A stretch of DNA of 64,000 bases, taken from positions 1,858,309-1,922,308 of the forward strand of contig WACF01000001.1 in the NCBI GenBank assembly GCA_026192395.1, given 5' to 3'. The notes beneath the pieces are model-generated. The model was not told where the DNA came from. It saw only the letters and a list, made by a program, of their open reading frames with translations, and made no database searches. The stretch is from Proteobacteria bacterium 005FR1. GTDB taxonomy: Bacteria > Pseudomonadota > Gammaproteobacteria > Pseudomonadales > Cellvibrionaceae. The translations under genes and the position numbers were made by a program. The number at the start of each line of letters is the position of its first letter. Position 1 is the first letter of the stretch. Shown one piece after another: positions 8,921 to 17,293 of this stretch.

Positions 8921-10657
8921 TCATGTAGCCAGCAGATAAAACTGCAACAACACCAGCACGAACAGCGCGGCTGACAGAAACTGCCAAACGCGCAGCGGAC
9001 TGCGTTCCAGCAACGGGGCGTTGTTCGATGCGATCAGCATCTCTCGGCTCGGCTTGTGCAGATTGCTGATGAGTTCAGAGTAAGGCTCGTAGCGCTGACG
9101 GGGATCAGCCTGCAGGGCCTTGCGCAGAACAAGATCGATCCAGCTCGGAAGGTCCTTGCGAAACTGATTGATAGACCGGTACTGCCAGTCGCTGTAACGG
9201 GACGGCACCGGTCTGCCAAAGGGACGGCTGAAGGGCAGCTGCCCGCAGAGCAGTTCGTAAACGATAACGCCGAGAGAAAACAGATCCGATCGCTGCTGAT
9301 CGACACCCAGCACATATTCGGGTGCCGCATAGTCCACTGAGCCCACCGGTATTTCCTCCTGCAGTGGCGATTCGATCTCCTCCAGACCCGGCACCATGAC
9401 GGTGCCGAAGTCCACCAGTTTGATCTGCCCCTGATCGCCCAGCATGATGTTTTCCGGCTTCAGGTCCCGATGAACCATGCCCGCGCGTTGCAGTACGCGA
9501 AGACTCGAAACGATGCCCGCTGCCAGCTCGCGCACTTTCTGCAGCGAGGGCGTCGGGTTGTCATACATCCACTGGCGAAGCGTCGTTCCGCCGACGTGTT
9601 CGCAGAGGTGGTAGAGAAAGGGGCTCTCGTTCTTCTGGCGATGTATTATCATGATGCGCGGGTGATCCATGCGTCGCCCGACCCAACCCTCGCGAATAAA
9701 ACTTTCCAGGTATTGCGCATCGTCGGCGAAGTTTTCCGAGGGCGCTTTCAGCACGAACTGCTTGCTGCTGGAGTCGCTCACCAGATAGACGTGACTGCGG
9801 GTGCCGTTGTGAAGCACGCGGAGCACCTGAAAACCATCGATGGACATACCCGGCTGAAGTACCGGCGGAATAATCTTGCCGGTCAACTCCCGGTGAACTT
9901 CGTCGATGGCCTGCCGGGGAAGTTGCTCCACATGAACCAGCAACGCGCTGAGGTTGTCGCCGCCGCCGTGCGCCAGCGCAGCGTCCACCAGCGCCTCGGC
10001 CGCCTGTTCACCGCCCGCTCCGCCACCGGCGATTTCCCGCATGCACTGCTCATCAACAAACTCGTGCAGACCATCGGTGGTCAGCAAAAAAATGTCGCCT
10101 TCGCGCAGTTCGCACTGCAGGTAATCCACCTCCAGCCTGCTGTCTGCTCCCAGCGCGCGGCTGAGCCAGGTTTGCCTGTCGTTGCTGGAACCGCCGGTGT
10201 GATGATCGCGGGTGAGCTGTTCAAGCTGGTCGCCGCGCAATCGATAAATACGGCTGTCCCCAACATGAAAAAGATGAGCGGTGGTGGACTTGCAAATGAT
10301 GGCGCTGAAGGTGGTCACCAAGCCGTGGTGAGGTTGAGCGCTGGCCTGCCCCTGATGAAAGAACCAGGCGTTCATCGACGACAGTACGCGCGCCGCGGCG
10401 GTTTTCACCGACCAGCTGTCCGGCGTGCTGTAGTAGTCCTCGATGAATTGGGTTACCGCGGTCTGACTCGCCAACTGCGCCTGCTCGCTGCAGCTGAGAC
10501 CGTCGGCAATGCAGGCCACCGCCCCTTTCAGCCGGCACTCACACGGTGCCGGCTGGTGGGCTGCAAAGGCATCCTGGTTGGCTGGCTTCACACCGGCGGA
10601 GGATGCTCCGCCAAAGCGAAGCACCAGTTGCCGGGATGTTTGGGCTCGCATGTCCAT
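8921..10657 (-). CDS. Bifunctional PP2C phosphatase / Ser-Thr protein kinase, membrane anchored
   Basis: 578 residues. Residues about 10-240 are a PP2C-type phosphatase (ANQDAF, ADGLSCSEQA, HVGDSRIYRL, TTDGLHEFV, HGGGDNLSALLV). Residues about 270-535 are a Hanks-type kinase: Lys in FVLKAPS, HRDLKPENIM catalytic loop, KLVDFGTVM and SVDYAAPEY. A single hydrophobic segment ends the protein (FLSAALFVLVLLQFYLL), so the catalytic domains face the cytoplasm. It lies between narK and nasB in the same orientation, 18 bp after narK. The same gene order is known from Pseudomonas nitrate assimilation loci. Its substrate is unknown; control of the adjacent transporter is a guess. Confidence 0.9.
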   Translation of the reverse strand: MDMRAQTSRQLVLRFGGASSAGVKPANQDAFAAHQPAPCECRLKGAVACIADGLSCSEQAQLASQTAVTQFIEDYYSTPDSWSVKTAAARVLSSMNAWFFHQGQASAQPHHGLVTTFSAIICKSTTAHLFHVGDSRIYRLRGDQLEQLTRDHHTGGSSNDRQTWLSRALGADSRLEVDYLQCELREGDIFLLTTDGLHEFVDEQCMREIAGGGAGGEQAAEALVDAALAHGGGDNLSALLVHVEQLPRQAIDEVHRELTGKIIPPVLQPGMSIDGFQVLRVLHNGTRSHVYLVSDSSSKQFVLKAPSENFADDAQYLESFIREGWVGRRMDHPRIMIIHRQKNESPFLYHLCEHVGGTTLRQWMYDNPTPSLQKVRELAAGIVSSLRVLQRAGMVHRDLKPENIMLGDQGQIKLVDFGTVMVPGLEEIESPLQEEIPVGSVDYAAPEYVLGVDQQRSDLFSLGVIVYELLCGQLPFSRPFGRPVPSRYSDWQYRSINQFRKDLPSWIDLVLRKALQADPRQRYEPYSELISNLHKPSREMLIASNNAPLLERSPLRVWQFLSAALFVLVLLQFYLLAT

Positions 10658-10675
10658 GGTCTGCGTCGCGCTTGC

Positions 10676-12163
10676 TCAGCTTACGCTGATCAATTCCACT
10701 GAGCCGTCCTCGCGCACCTCGGCCATTTGCCCGCGAGGCTCTTCCATGAACAGAATCGTCAGGAAGCCAACGACCGCGGTAACCGCGATGACCATGAAGA
10801 AGGTGGAGTAGTCCACGAAGGACAGGACGGTTAAGTAAACCACCGCACCCACATTACCGTAGGCGCCGGTCATGCCCGCGATCTGACCCGTTAGGCGGCG
10901 CTTGATCAGGGGCACCACCGCGAACACCGCACCTTCGCCGCTTTGCACGAAGAAGGAGCAAGCCATCACCGTCACCAGCGCCAGCCAAACCGCCCAGCTG
11001 GAATTCACCATGGCCATGGCGAAGTAGCCCATCGCCAGTCCGGCGGTCAGCACTAGCAGTGTAACGCGGCGTCCGCAACGATCGCTGATGAAGCCGCCCG
11101 CGGGTCGCGACATGAGATTCATGAAGGCGTAACCGGAGGCGACCATGCCGGCAATCACCGGATTGAGGTCGAAAGTTTCCGCGAAAAACAAGGGCAGCAT
11201 GGAGATGACCGCCAGCTCCGACCCGAAGGTGGCAAAGTAGAGAACATTCAACACCGCCACCTGCTTGAACTTATAACGATGCAGCTGCGGTACCGGCTTG
11301 ACGAAGACCTCGCGGTTCACCTGCCATACCTTGTTTACGTCCCAGAGATAAAGAAGCACGAGCCCGGTGTAGACGGCGTTGACGGCAAGGTCGCTGAGCA
11401 TGTCGGCGCGCGCCGGCGACAGGCGCCAGGCAAGCAAGGCGATGGCACCGTACATGGGCAGCTTCATCAGCAGCAGAAGAAAGAAATCGCCTTTGCTGGT
11501 GACTTCCATGGCGCCGAGATTTTTCGGCCGGAAATAGGTGGAGCCTTTCGGGGTATCGCGGACGTTGTGGTAGTAGACAAAGGCAAAGACGAGACTCATC
11601 AAACCGGTAACCCCGACCGCATAGCGCCAGCCCTCCTCACCGCCGAACAGCAAGGCGACGGTCGGCAGTGTGAAGGCTGCGGCCGCCGAACCGAAGTTCC
11701 CCCAGCCGCCGTAGATGCCTTCGGCGGTACCCAGCTCGTTGGCGGGGAACCATTCCGAGACCATGCGAATGCCAACCACAAAACCGGCACCGATGAATCC
11801 CAACAGAAAGCGGGCGATTGCCAGCTGAGTAAAACTGTCCGCCATCGCGAACATGAAACAGGGGATCGAGCAGATCGCCAGAAGGCTCGAATAAACCAGC
11901 CGCGGGCCGTATCGGTCGGTCAACATGCCGATTACCACGCGGGCGGGAATGGTGAGTGCCACGTTGATGATCAGCAAAGTTTTCAGCTGGTCCATGGAGA
12001 TGTCCAGCGTTGTTCCAATCGCCTGCATTAGCGGCGCATGATTGAACCAGACCACGAAGGTAATGAAGAAGGCCATCCAGGATAGATGGAGGATTTTCAT
12101 TTTCCCGGCGAAGGAGAACAAGTTGAAACCGCTGTTTGTTGAGGAAGCGATGGTCGAAGACAT
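10676..12163 (-). CDS. narK: Nitrate/nitrite MFS transporter
   Basis: Inner-membrane major facilitator of the nitrate/nitrite porter family, 495 residues and about 12 membrane segments. Family features visible are [20 protein letters not shown] in the fifth segment region (conserved Arg for nitrate binding) and [17 protein letters not shown] in the middle loop. Starts at ATG 12163, GGGAG upstream. It follows nirD after an intrinsic terminator hairpin (12200-12225), with no room for a normal promoter, so transcription probably depends on read-through. In Pseudomonas the equivalent gene is also called nasA or nrtP-like, so the symbol is approximate. Confidence 0.9.
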   Translation of the reverse strand: MSSTIASSTNSGFNLFSFAGKMKILHLSWMAFFITFVVWFNHAPLMQAIGTTLDISMDQLKTLLIINVALTIPARVVIGMLTDRYGPRLVYSSLLAICSIPCFMFAMADSFTQLAIARFLLGFIGAGFVVGIRMVSEWFPANELGTAEGIYGGWGNFGSAAAAFTLPTVALLFGGEEGWRYAVGVTGLMSLVFAFVYYHNVRDTPKGSTYFRPKNLGAMEVTSKGDFFLLLLMKLPMYGAIALLAWRLSPARADMLSDLAVNAVYTGLVLLYLWDVNKVWQVNREVFVKPVPQLHRYKFKQVAVLNVLYFATFGSELAVISMLPLFFAETFDLNPVIAGMVASGYAFMNLMSRPAGGFISDRCGRRVTLLVLTAGLAMGYFAMAMVNSSWAVWLALVTVMACSFFVQSGEGAVFAVVPLIKRRLTGQIAGMTGAYGNVGAVVYLTVLSFVDYSTFFMVIAVTAVVGFLTILFMEEPRGQMAEVREDGSVELISVS

Positions 12164-12199
12164 GGCAAGTCTCCCAAAATGTTAGGAAGGAAGGCGCTT

Positions 12200-12225
12200 A
12201 AAAAAATGGGGCGGAGGTCCGCCCC
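12200..12225 (-). terminator. Intrinsic terminator between nirD and narK
   Basis: On the minus strand a 7-bp stem GGGGCGG/CCGCCCC with loop ACCT is followed by A and seven T. It lies inside the apparent operon, 37 bases before narK, so it should attenuate the distal genes. I could not find an A1/G4 hexaloop hairpin overlapping its 5' arm, so NasR control here is not supported. Confidence 0.8.
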
Positions 12226-12232
12226 CAAAGGC

Positions 12233-12261
12233 ATAGCGGGTCACTTGTGAAAACCCGCTAT
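12233..12261 (-). repeat. 9-bp perfect hairpin upstream of the nirD-narK terminator
   Basis: ATAGCGGGT and ACCCGCTAT form a perfect 9-bp stem with an 11-nt loop, located after the nirD stop and 7 nt before the terminator stem. It could protect the nirBD 3' end or pair differently during attenuation. No known family recognised. Confidence 0.6.
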
Positions 12262-12280
12262 AGAGAGCCCAGAAAGTCGT

Positions 12281-12667
12281 TCAATCAGCGCGGTGGGCCA
12301 ACTGCACACGCCCGTCCCGCGCACGCACCGGGAAGGTTCTGACCCGGACACCCTCCTCCTCGAGACACTCACCGCTGCGCAGGTCGAAGTGCTGTTTGTA
12401 AAGCGGCGAGGCGACCACCAGCCGCTCACCGATGGATCCGAGAATGCCCCGCGACAGGACGTTGGCTCCGCCGAGCGGATCGAAGTTGGAAATCGCGAAC
12501 AGCTCGCCGCTCTGTTGCTCACGGAATATCGCCACCTGCTGCCCGTCAAAGAGCGCACAGACACCGGTGTCGAGGACGATGTCGCCCAGTGCGCAAACCG
12601 TCTCCCAGGCTTGCGCACCCGCCGTCGATTGATCCGGCGAGGAAAGTTCTGCAACTGCGTTTGACAT
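12281..12667 (-). CDS. nirD: Nitrite reductase (NAD(P)H) small subunit
   Basis: 128 residues, Rieske-like fold subunit of assimilatory nitrite reductase. The positions that hold Cys/His cluster ligands in true Rieske proteins are changed here (FDPLGGANVL and ASPLYKQHFDL), as is usual in NirD, so no cluster is expected. The ATG at 12667 has AGGAG 7 bases upstream; the in-frame TTG at 12673 is too near that site. It begins 2 bp after the nirB stop, and functions with NirB. Confidence 0.92.
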   Translation of the reverse strand: MSNAVAELSSPDQSTAGAQAWETVCALGDIVLDTGVCALFDGQQVAIFREQQSGELFAISNFDPLGGANVLSRGILGSIGERLVVASPLYKQHFDLRSGECLEEEGVRVRTFPVRARDGRVQLAHRAD

Positions 12668-12669
12668 GA

Positions 12670-15198
12670 TCAAGCTCCTGCCTCTATCAATTTGATGCGT
12701 TCCGCTTTGGTGAAGGGCCGTCGCTGGCCGCGCTCTTCCTTGTACAGCAGGTTGTCGTCGGCCTGTGCCGCGTTGATGAAGTGTCGGAAGCGTTTCAGGC
12801 GGCTCGGGTCTTCAATGGTGGTTCTCCATTCGCACTGATAGGTGTCCACCACCCGGGCCATTTCCGCTTCCAGCTCCGCGCAGATTCCGAGCTTGTCCTC
12901 GATGATGACTTCCCGGAGGTAATCCAGTCCGCCCTCCAAGTTCTCCAGCCATACCGAGGTACGCTGCAGGCGGTCGGCGGTGCGGATGTAAAACATCAGA
13001 AAGCGGTCGATGTAACGGACGAGCGTTTCGGTATCCAGGTCGGTGGCGAACAGGTCGGCGTGACGCGGGCGCATGCCGCCATTGCCGCAGAGGTAGAGGT
13101 TCCAGCCTTTTTCGGTGGCGATGACCCCGACATCCTTGCTTTGCGCTTCCGCACATTCGCGGGTGCAACCGGAGACGGCCATTTTCAGCTTGTGCGGCGA
13201 GCGCAGGCCGCGATAGCGCTCTTCGATGTTGATGGCGGTTCCGACGCTGTCCTGCACCCCGTAGCGGCACCAGGTACTGCCCACACAGGATTTGACGGTG
13301 CGCAGCGATTTGCCGTAGGCGTGTCCGGTTTCAAAACCCGCGTCCACCAGCTTGCGCCAGATTCCGGGGAGCTCGTGCAGTTGCGCACCAAACAGGTCGA
13401 TGCGCTGGCCGCCGGTGATCTTTGTATACAGCTTGTAGTCGCGGGCGATCTCGCCCAGCACGATGAGTTTTTCCGGCGTAATTTCACCACCGGGGACGCG
13501 CGGCACCACTGAGTAGGTACCGTCCTTCTGCATGTTGGCGAGAAAGGCGTCGTTGGTGTCCTGCAGGCCCATGTGCTGGTCCTTCAGGATGTAGTCGTTC
13601 CAGTAGGACGCGAGAATGGATCCCACCGTCGGCTTGCAGACATCGCAGCCGTGGCCCTTGCCGTGGCTGTCTAGCAGCTCGGCAAAGGTGCGAACCTTCT
13701 TGATCCGAACGATGTCCGCCAACTCACGTCGGGAATAGGGAAAGTGCTCGCAAAGATGGTTGGAGACTTCCACACCCAGTTTCAGCAGTTCGCTATCCAG
13801 GACCTGCTTGACCAGAGCGCTGCAACCGCCGCAGGTGGTGGAAGCGGCGGTTTCTGCCTTGAGGTCTGCCATTGAATGACACCCACCTTGCACGGCGGCA
13901 CAGATCGCGCCCTTGGATACGTCGTTGCAGGAACAGATCTGCGCGGTGTCGGGGAGCATGTCCACGCCGAGCGCAGGTCTGGCACCGGCCACTTGCGGCA
14001 GGATAAGGCTCTCCGGTGCTTCCGGCAGCTCGATCTTGTTGAGCATCATTTGCAGGAGATCGCCGTAGCTCTCAGTATCTCCCACCAGCACCGCGCCCAG
14101 CAGATGCTTGCGATCACTGGAGACCACGAGGCGCTTGTAGGTCTGCGCGAAGTCGTCGCAATAGACGTAACTTTCCGCACCGTCCGTCGCACCGTGGGCA
14201 TCGCCAATGCTGGCTACGTCAATGCCCATTAGTTTCAACTTGGTGCTCATGTCCGCGCCGGTGAAGCTGGCCTTTCCGCCGACGATGTTTTCCACCGCCG
14301 TCTTGGCCATCTGATATCCCGGCGCAACCAGCCCGAAAATTCTGCCGCTCCACAATGCGCATTCGCCCACCGCGTAGATGCGCGAATCGGCGGTGCGACA
14401 ACGATTGTCGATGACGATACCGCCGCGGGGACCGACCGGCAGGTCCATGGCGCCGGCCAGTTCGTCGCGGGGGCGAATACCGGCGGAGAACAGAACCAGG
14501 TCGGTTTCCAGATAGGAACCGTCGGCGAAGTTCATGCGGTAGCGGCGTTCCTCGCCCGCAACGATCCCCTTGGTGTTCTTGCCGGTATGCACGGCAACAC
14601 CAAGGTCTTCGATTTTCCGTTTGAGCAAACGACCACCGCCCGCGTCCACCTGTACTGCCATCAGCTGCGGAGCGAATTCCACCACATGCGTCTGAAGCCC
14701 GAGATTATGCAGCGCGTTGGCTGCTTCGAGGCCGAGCAGACCACCGCCGACCACAACGCCCACTTCGCTGCAGTTGGCCGAGGCCTTGACCCTGCCCAGA
14801 TCGTCAATGGTGCGGTAAACCAGACAGTGCTCCTGATCACTGCCCGGGATGGGAGGCACGAAGGGATAGGAACCGGTGGCCAACACGAGATAGTCATAGG
14901 CCTCTTGGCGGCCGCTTGCCAGAACGACCCGCCGCGCATCGCGATCCACCTCGGCGACAGCGTCGCCGACGATGGCCTCGATCCCGTGTTCGGCGTAGTA
15001 CTCGCGACTGGTCAGGGAAAGATCCGCCGCGGTAGCACCGGCAAAGAAGTCGCTGAGGTGTACGCGGTCATAGGCGAGCCTCGGTTCTTCCGAAATGGCC
15101 ACCACCTGGTAGCGTTCCGCCTGGGAGTGCTCGACAAGCGTTTTGACAAACTTATGGCCGACCATCCCGTTGCCTACTACCACCACTCTCTCTTTCAT
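12670..15198 (-). CDS. nirB: Nitrite reductase (NAD(P)H) large subunit
   Basis: Cytoplasmic siroheme enzyme reducing nitrite to ammonium, 842 residues. Order of domains: FAD motif (VVVGNGMVGHKF), NAD motif (VVVGGGLLGLEAANAL near 147), BFD-like [2Fe-2S] (CSCNDVSKGAICAAV ... TTCGGCSAL), then the siroheme/[4Fe-4S] part with CVGSTWCRYG and CTRECAEAQ ... YLCGNGG. Start: ATG 15198 with AAAGG 10 bases upstream; the frame is open to a TTG at 15207. The 273-base leader before it contains a terminator and two hexaloop hairpins, so expression should depend on the NasR antiterminator encoded upstream. Confidence 0.95.
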   Translation of the reverse strand: MKERVVVVGNGMVGHKFVKTLVEHSQAERYQVVAISEEPRLAYDRVHLSDFFAGATAADLSLTSREYYAEHGIEAIVGDAVAEVDRDARRVVLASGRQEAYDYLVLATGSYPFVPPIPGSDQEHCLVYRTIDDLGRVKASANCSEVGVVVGGGLLGLEAANALHNLGLQTHVVEFAPQLMAVQVDAGGGRLLKRKIEDLGVAVHTGKNTKGIVAGEERRYRMNFADGSYLETDLVLFSAGIRPRDELAGAMDLPVGPRGGIVIDNRCRTADSRIYAVGECALWSGRIFGLVAPGYQMAKTAVENIVGGKASFTGADMSTKLKLMGIDVASIGDAHGATDGAESYVYCDDFAQTYKRLVVSSDRKHLLGAVLVGDTESYGDLLQMMLNKIELPEAPESLILPQVAGARPALGVDMLPDTAQICSCNDVSKGAICAAVQGGCHSMADLKAETAASTTCGGCSALVKQVLDSELLKLGVEVSNHLCEHFPYSRRELADIVRIKKVRTFAELLDSHGKGHGCDVCKPTVGSILASYWNDYILKDQHMGLQDTNDAFLANMQKDGTYSVVPRVPGGEITPEKLIVLGEIARDYKLYTKITGGQRIDLFGAQLHELPGIWRKLVDAGFETGHAYGKSLRTVKSCVGSTWCRYGVQDSVGTAINIEERYRGLRSPHKLKMAVSGCTRECAEAQSKDVGVIATEKGWNLYLCGNGGMRPRHADLFATDLDTETLVRYIDRFLMFYIRTADRLQRTSVWLENLEGGLDYLREVIIEDKLGICAELEAEMARVVDTYQCEWRTTIEDPSRLKRFRHFINAAQADDNLLYKEERGQRRPFTKAERIKLIEAGA

Positions 15199-15231
15199 GC
15201 GCTTCAAACCTTTGGCTTCTTTTTGAGGTGC

Positions 15232-15272
15232 AAAAAAAAACGCCTACCCATCCCCGTGCGGATGTGTAGGCG
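15232..15272 (-). terminator. Leader terminator of nirB (NasR-controlled)
   Basis: Minus-strand transcript: CGCCTAC, mismatch, CATCC, 6-nt loop GCACGG, GGATG, mismatch, GTAGGCG (15272 to 15241), followed by nine T (15240-15232). This is a strong intrinsic terminator 34 bases ahead of the nirB start. Its 5' arm overlaps the 3' arm of the P2 hairpin at 15268-15281, so the two structures exclude each other, the known layout of ANTAR antitermination. Confidence 0.88.
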
Positions 15273-15301
15273 CCTATGCCTGAGTGCCGCTTTTGTGCGA
15301 C
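15268..15301 (-). promoter_or_regulatory. ANTAR-target P1/P2 hexaloop hairpins in nirB leader
   Basis: P1: GTCGC-ACAAAA-GCGGC (15301 to 15286), 5-bp stem including one G-T pair. Linker ACTC. P2: AGGC-ATAGGC-GCCT (15281 to 15268). ANTAR proteins bind tandem hairpins with 6-nt loops having A at loop position 1 and G at position 4. P2 fits both; P1 has A1 but A at position 4. P2 overlaps the terminator 5' arm. Upstream nasR encodes the expected partner. Confidence 0.75.
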
Positions 15302-15336
15302 GTGCTGTTTGTCGGTGTCTTACGTCATCGAGTACT

Positions 15337-15352
15337 TCAAGGAGCGTGCCAC
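15337..15352 (-). promoter_or_regulatory. Candidate sigma-54 promoter for nirB
   Basis: Minus strand GTGGCACGCTCCTTGA: the -24 element TGGCACG matches the consensus, and the -12 element is TTGA in place of TTGC, so GG-N10-GA. It would start transcription near 15326, ahead of the P1/P2 hairpins. The one mismatch in the -12 dinucleotide lowers confidence. Confidence 0.55.
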
Positions 15353-15471
15353 TTGCATCAAGACCCTTCTTTTCGGGGCCTGCGGCCATTTGGGGCCTGT
15401 TTCCCGGACACTTCCCCGCATTGATCTGGTGCAGAAACGGCGGCCTGCGCACCGAAAATTAGCAAGGTCCC

Positions 15472-16767
15472 TCATTTGCCCCTGGACCAGACTTCGGCAA
15501 CGGAAATCATCGCGCGGGCCACGTCGGTTATGGATCGACTCTGATCCATCGCGGTTTTTCGCAACAACTGATAGGCCTCCTCTTCCCGAAGATTCCGGTG
15601 TTTCATCAACAGGGCCTTGGCCCGGTCCAGCAGGCGGCGCTCTTCGAGGGCGGTTTTGGCTGCGATCAGTTCATCGTTCATCGCCTGCAGGCGATGCGAC
15701 TGGCTTTGCACCAGGTCTACCAGCGAGCGTCCCAGCCGCGGTCCCAGTCCGCCGCTTTGGAAGCCCACCGGATTCCCGTTTCCGGCTTTGTCTTCGTAAA
15801 GAACGAGGAAGGAGCCCTCTTTCGCTCCATCCCGATGGAGCAGAGAATCCATCAGGCTGCGATGGGCGGCCAGTGCCTCCCGGGCTTCCCCGAGTCTTTC
15901 TTCGCATAAGGCCTGCAGCCGACTTTGTAGCCGGTCCTCCACCGCTTTCATTGCATCAATGCGTGCGGTGGTCAGGTCGAACCAGCGCTCTTCAAGCCGA
16001 GGGTGCCTGCGCAAAATCGTATCTGTCCTTGCGAAACCGCGAAGATTTTCCAGCTCCGAACCTGCTTCACCTGCGGTGACGGCCTGCCATTCACCCAGCT
16101 GGTCTGGCTCGGCAAACTCAGCAAAAACTTCGAAGCAGCGCTGCTGGGCGCCCGCCAGGTACTGCATCCGCCCGGCGAGGGACGGGTCGAATGATCCTGC
16201 CGCAAATCCCGCCGAACCGGTGGCCCGCTCCTGACCAGCGAACTCCTTGCCCTGCATGAAGTTAAACAAAGCTACGAGCGTTCGCGACAGCGCCGGGTCC
16301 ATGGCCGTGTCGGCAGCTTCGAAGACTACCGCGATTAGGCTGCGCAGCAGTTCGCTGTAGTCCCTGATGGCCTCTTCGGGCGTGAACAGTCCCTTGCTGA
16401 CCCGTGCCCGAAGAACCCGGAGCTCCGAAAGCAGATGTACGGCCATCGCAAGTCGGCTGAACAAACGGCCGTCGCCAGCTCGTTCGAAGTCCAGTTGAGT
16501 CAGTGCCTTGTTGAATGCCTGCAAGTGTTCGTCACTGTCGGCCGCCATGGCTTCCAATCGGTCTCGGTGGCGGTGCCCACCCGATCCCAGATAAAGATTG
16601 GACGCCCCGCGCTCGCGCTGCAGCGCATGGACCAGGCTGCTGATGTTCGCTACCAGTGTGCTCATGCGGCGAAAGTGTTCGAGACCGGCGATTTCAGATC
16701 TTTTCGAAGCAATCAGAAATTCGATTGCGCTGGGAACCGGCTGCCGTGGGTGGCCTGAAGCTGCCAT
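15472..16767 (-). CDS. nasR: Nitrate-responsive antiterminator, NIT-ANTAR protein
   Basis: 431 residues. Residues about 30-300 are the helical NIT nitrate/nitrite-sensing domain (ISSLVHALQRERGASNLYLGS is its typical start). Residues about 365-425 are an ANTAR RNA-binding domain (ALEERRLLDRAKALLMKHRNLREEEAYQLLRKTAMD). In Klebsiella, NasR bound to nitrate or nitrite releases transcription termination in the nas leader. Here the nirB leader, directly downstream, and the porin leader, divergent, both have suitable structures. The start ATG 16767 has only a weak ribosome site. Confidence 0.95.
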   Translation of the reverse strand: MAASGHPRQPVPSAIEFLIASKRSEIAGLEHFRRMSTLVANISSLVHALQRERGASNLYLGSGGHRHRDRLEAMAADSDEHLQAFNKALTQLDFERAGDGRLFSRLAMAVHLLSELRVLRARVSKGLFTPEEAIRDYSELLRSLIAVVFEAADTAMDPALSRTLVALFNFMQGKEFAGQERATGSAGFAAGSFDPSLAGRMQYLAGAQQRCFEVFAEFAEPDQLGEWQAVTAGEAGSELENLRGFARTDTILRRHPRLEERWFDLTTARIDAMKAVEDRLQSRLQALCEERLGEAREALAAHRSLMDSLLHRDGAKEGSFLVLYEDKAGNGNPVGFQSGGLGPRLGRSLVDLVQSQSHRLQAMNDELIAAKTALEERRLLDRAKALLMKHRNLREEEAYQLLRKTAMDQSRSITDVARAMISVAEVWSRGK

Positions 16768-16886
16768 CGAATGTTTTTCCGTTCAAGAGTTTTCATCTCA
16801 CTGTGTCCGGTGGAGCCAGTGCAAGAGCAAGGCCAAACGCAACAGCGTCATGGGACGGAGAGTTTGCGGTAATCGCCTCGAATCCG

Positions 16887-16910
16887 TGCACCAGTGTGGT
16901 CCATGGTGCA
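16887..16910. promoter_or_regulatory. NtrC-like enhancer site
   Basis: TGCACCA-GTG-TGGTCCA at 16887-16903 has the dyad spacing of NtrC sites with one mismatch, followed at once by another half-site TGGTGCA (16904-16910). It is about 160 bp upstream of the expected sigma-54 start for the porin, a usual enhancer distance, and could also serve nasR. An NtrC gene is not in the window. Confidence 0.65.
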
Positions 16911-17033
16911 CTGTCGCAAAGCAGAAGCACCCCTCGCTTTCAGCCGGCGCGGGCCGGGATCAGAGAACGATGAAGCCGCAAAAGCTCGAAAATCGGAGTC
17001 TTTTGGTTTTTTCTTCGAGCGCCAATTGAGTCT

Positions 17034-17048
17034 GGCATTCTCATTGCA
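17034..17048 (+). promoter_or_regulatory. Sigma-54 promoter of the porin
   Basis: TGGCATTCTCATTGCA starting at 17033: GG at 17034-17035, ten bases, GC at 17046-17047, with the T-rich TTGCA -12 element. This is close to the sigma-54 consensus. Start of transcription expected near 17059, giving a leader of about 235 nt before the porin start. Confidence 0.8.
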
Positions 17049-17165
17049 ATTTCGAAGATGACTGCAACTTACCAATGATCTATCGCATGAGAGTGCTGCA
17101 GCCAGTGGACTGTTTCCAAGCTTCACTAACTGTTCACGTTTCACCTCTCCATACCGCCGTCATCA

Positions 17166-17179
17166 GGGCACCGTTGCCC
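17166..17179 (+). promoter_or_regulatory. ANTAR-target P2 hairpin in porin leader
   Basis: GGGC-ACCGTT-GCCC: 4-bp stem with a 6-nt loop having A at position 1 and G at position 4, as ANTAR proteins require. The last three bases are also the first three of the terminator stem (17177-17186). I could not identify a convincing P1 partner upstream. Confidence 0.65.
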
Positions 17180-17221
17180 GGCTGCAAGGGACCTCCACCT
17201 CCTGCAGTCGGGCTTTTTTTT
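17177..17221 (+). terminator. Leader terminator upstream of the porin
   Basis: CCCGGCTGCA (17177-17186) pairs with TGCAGTCGGG (17203-17212), including one G-T pair, followed by C and eight T (17214-17221). It lies 73 bases before the porin start and after the sigma-54 promoter, so it must be overcome for porin expression. Confidence 0.85.
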
Positions 17222-17293
17222 GCGCGGCAGGCATTTCTGCTCGACTTTCTTGCGGAAAGTAGCGATGCAAAGCCAACGTCAAGGACATTGCTT

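Noticed and set aside
9470-10702. 410-codon plus-strand open frame
   Set aside because: Antisense shadow of the phosphatase-kinase gene.
12208-12261. ANTAR P1/P2 structure before narK
   Set aside because: The only 6-nt loop near the terminator arm is TTTGGG, lacking A at position 1, and the upstream 9-bp hairpin has an 11-nt loop.
15420-15450. Full NtrC dyad upstream of nirB
   Set aside because: Only a single TGCACCA half-site is clear; the paired half matches poorly at the needed spacing.
17058-17165. P1 hairpin partner in the porin leader
   Set aside because: Candidates such as TGGA-CTGTT-TCCA have 5-nt loops or 3-bp stems; none met the 6-nt loop rule, so no P1 was annotated.
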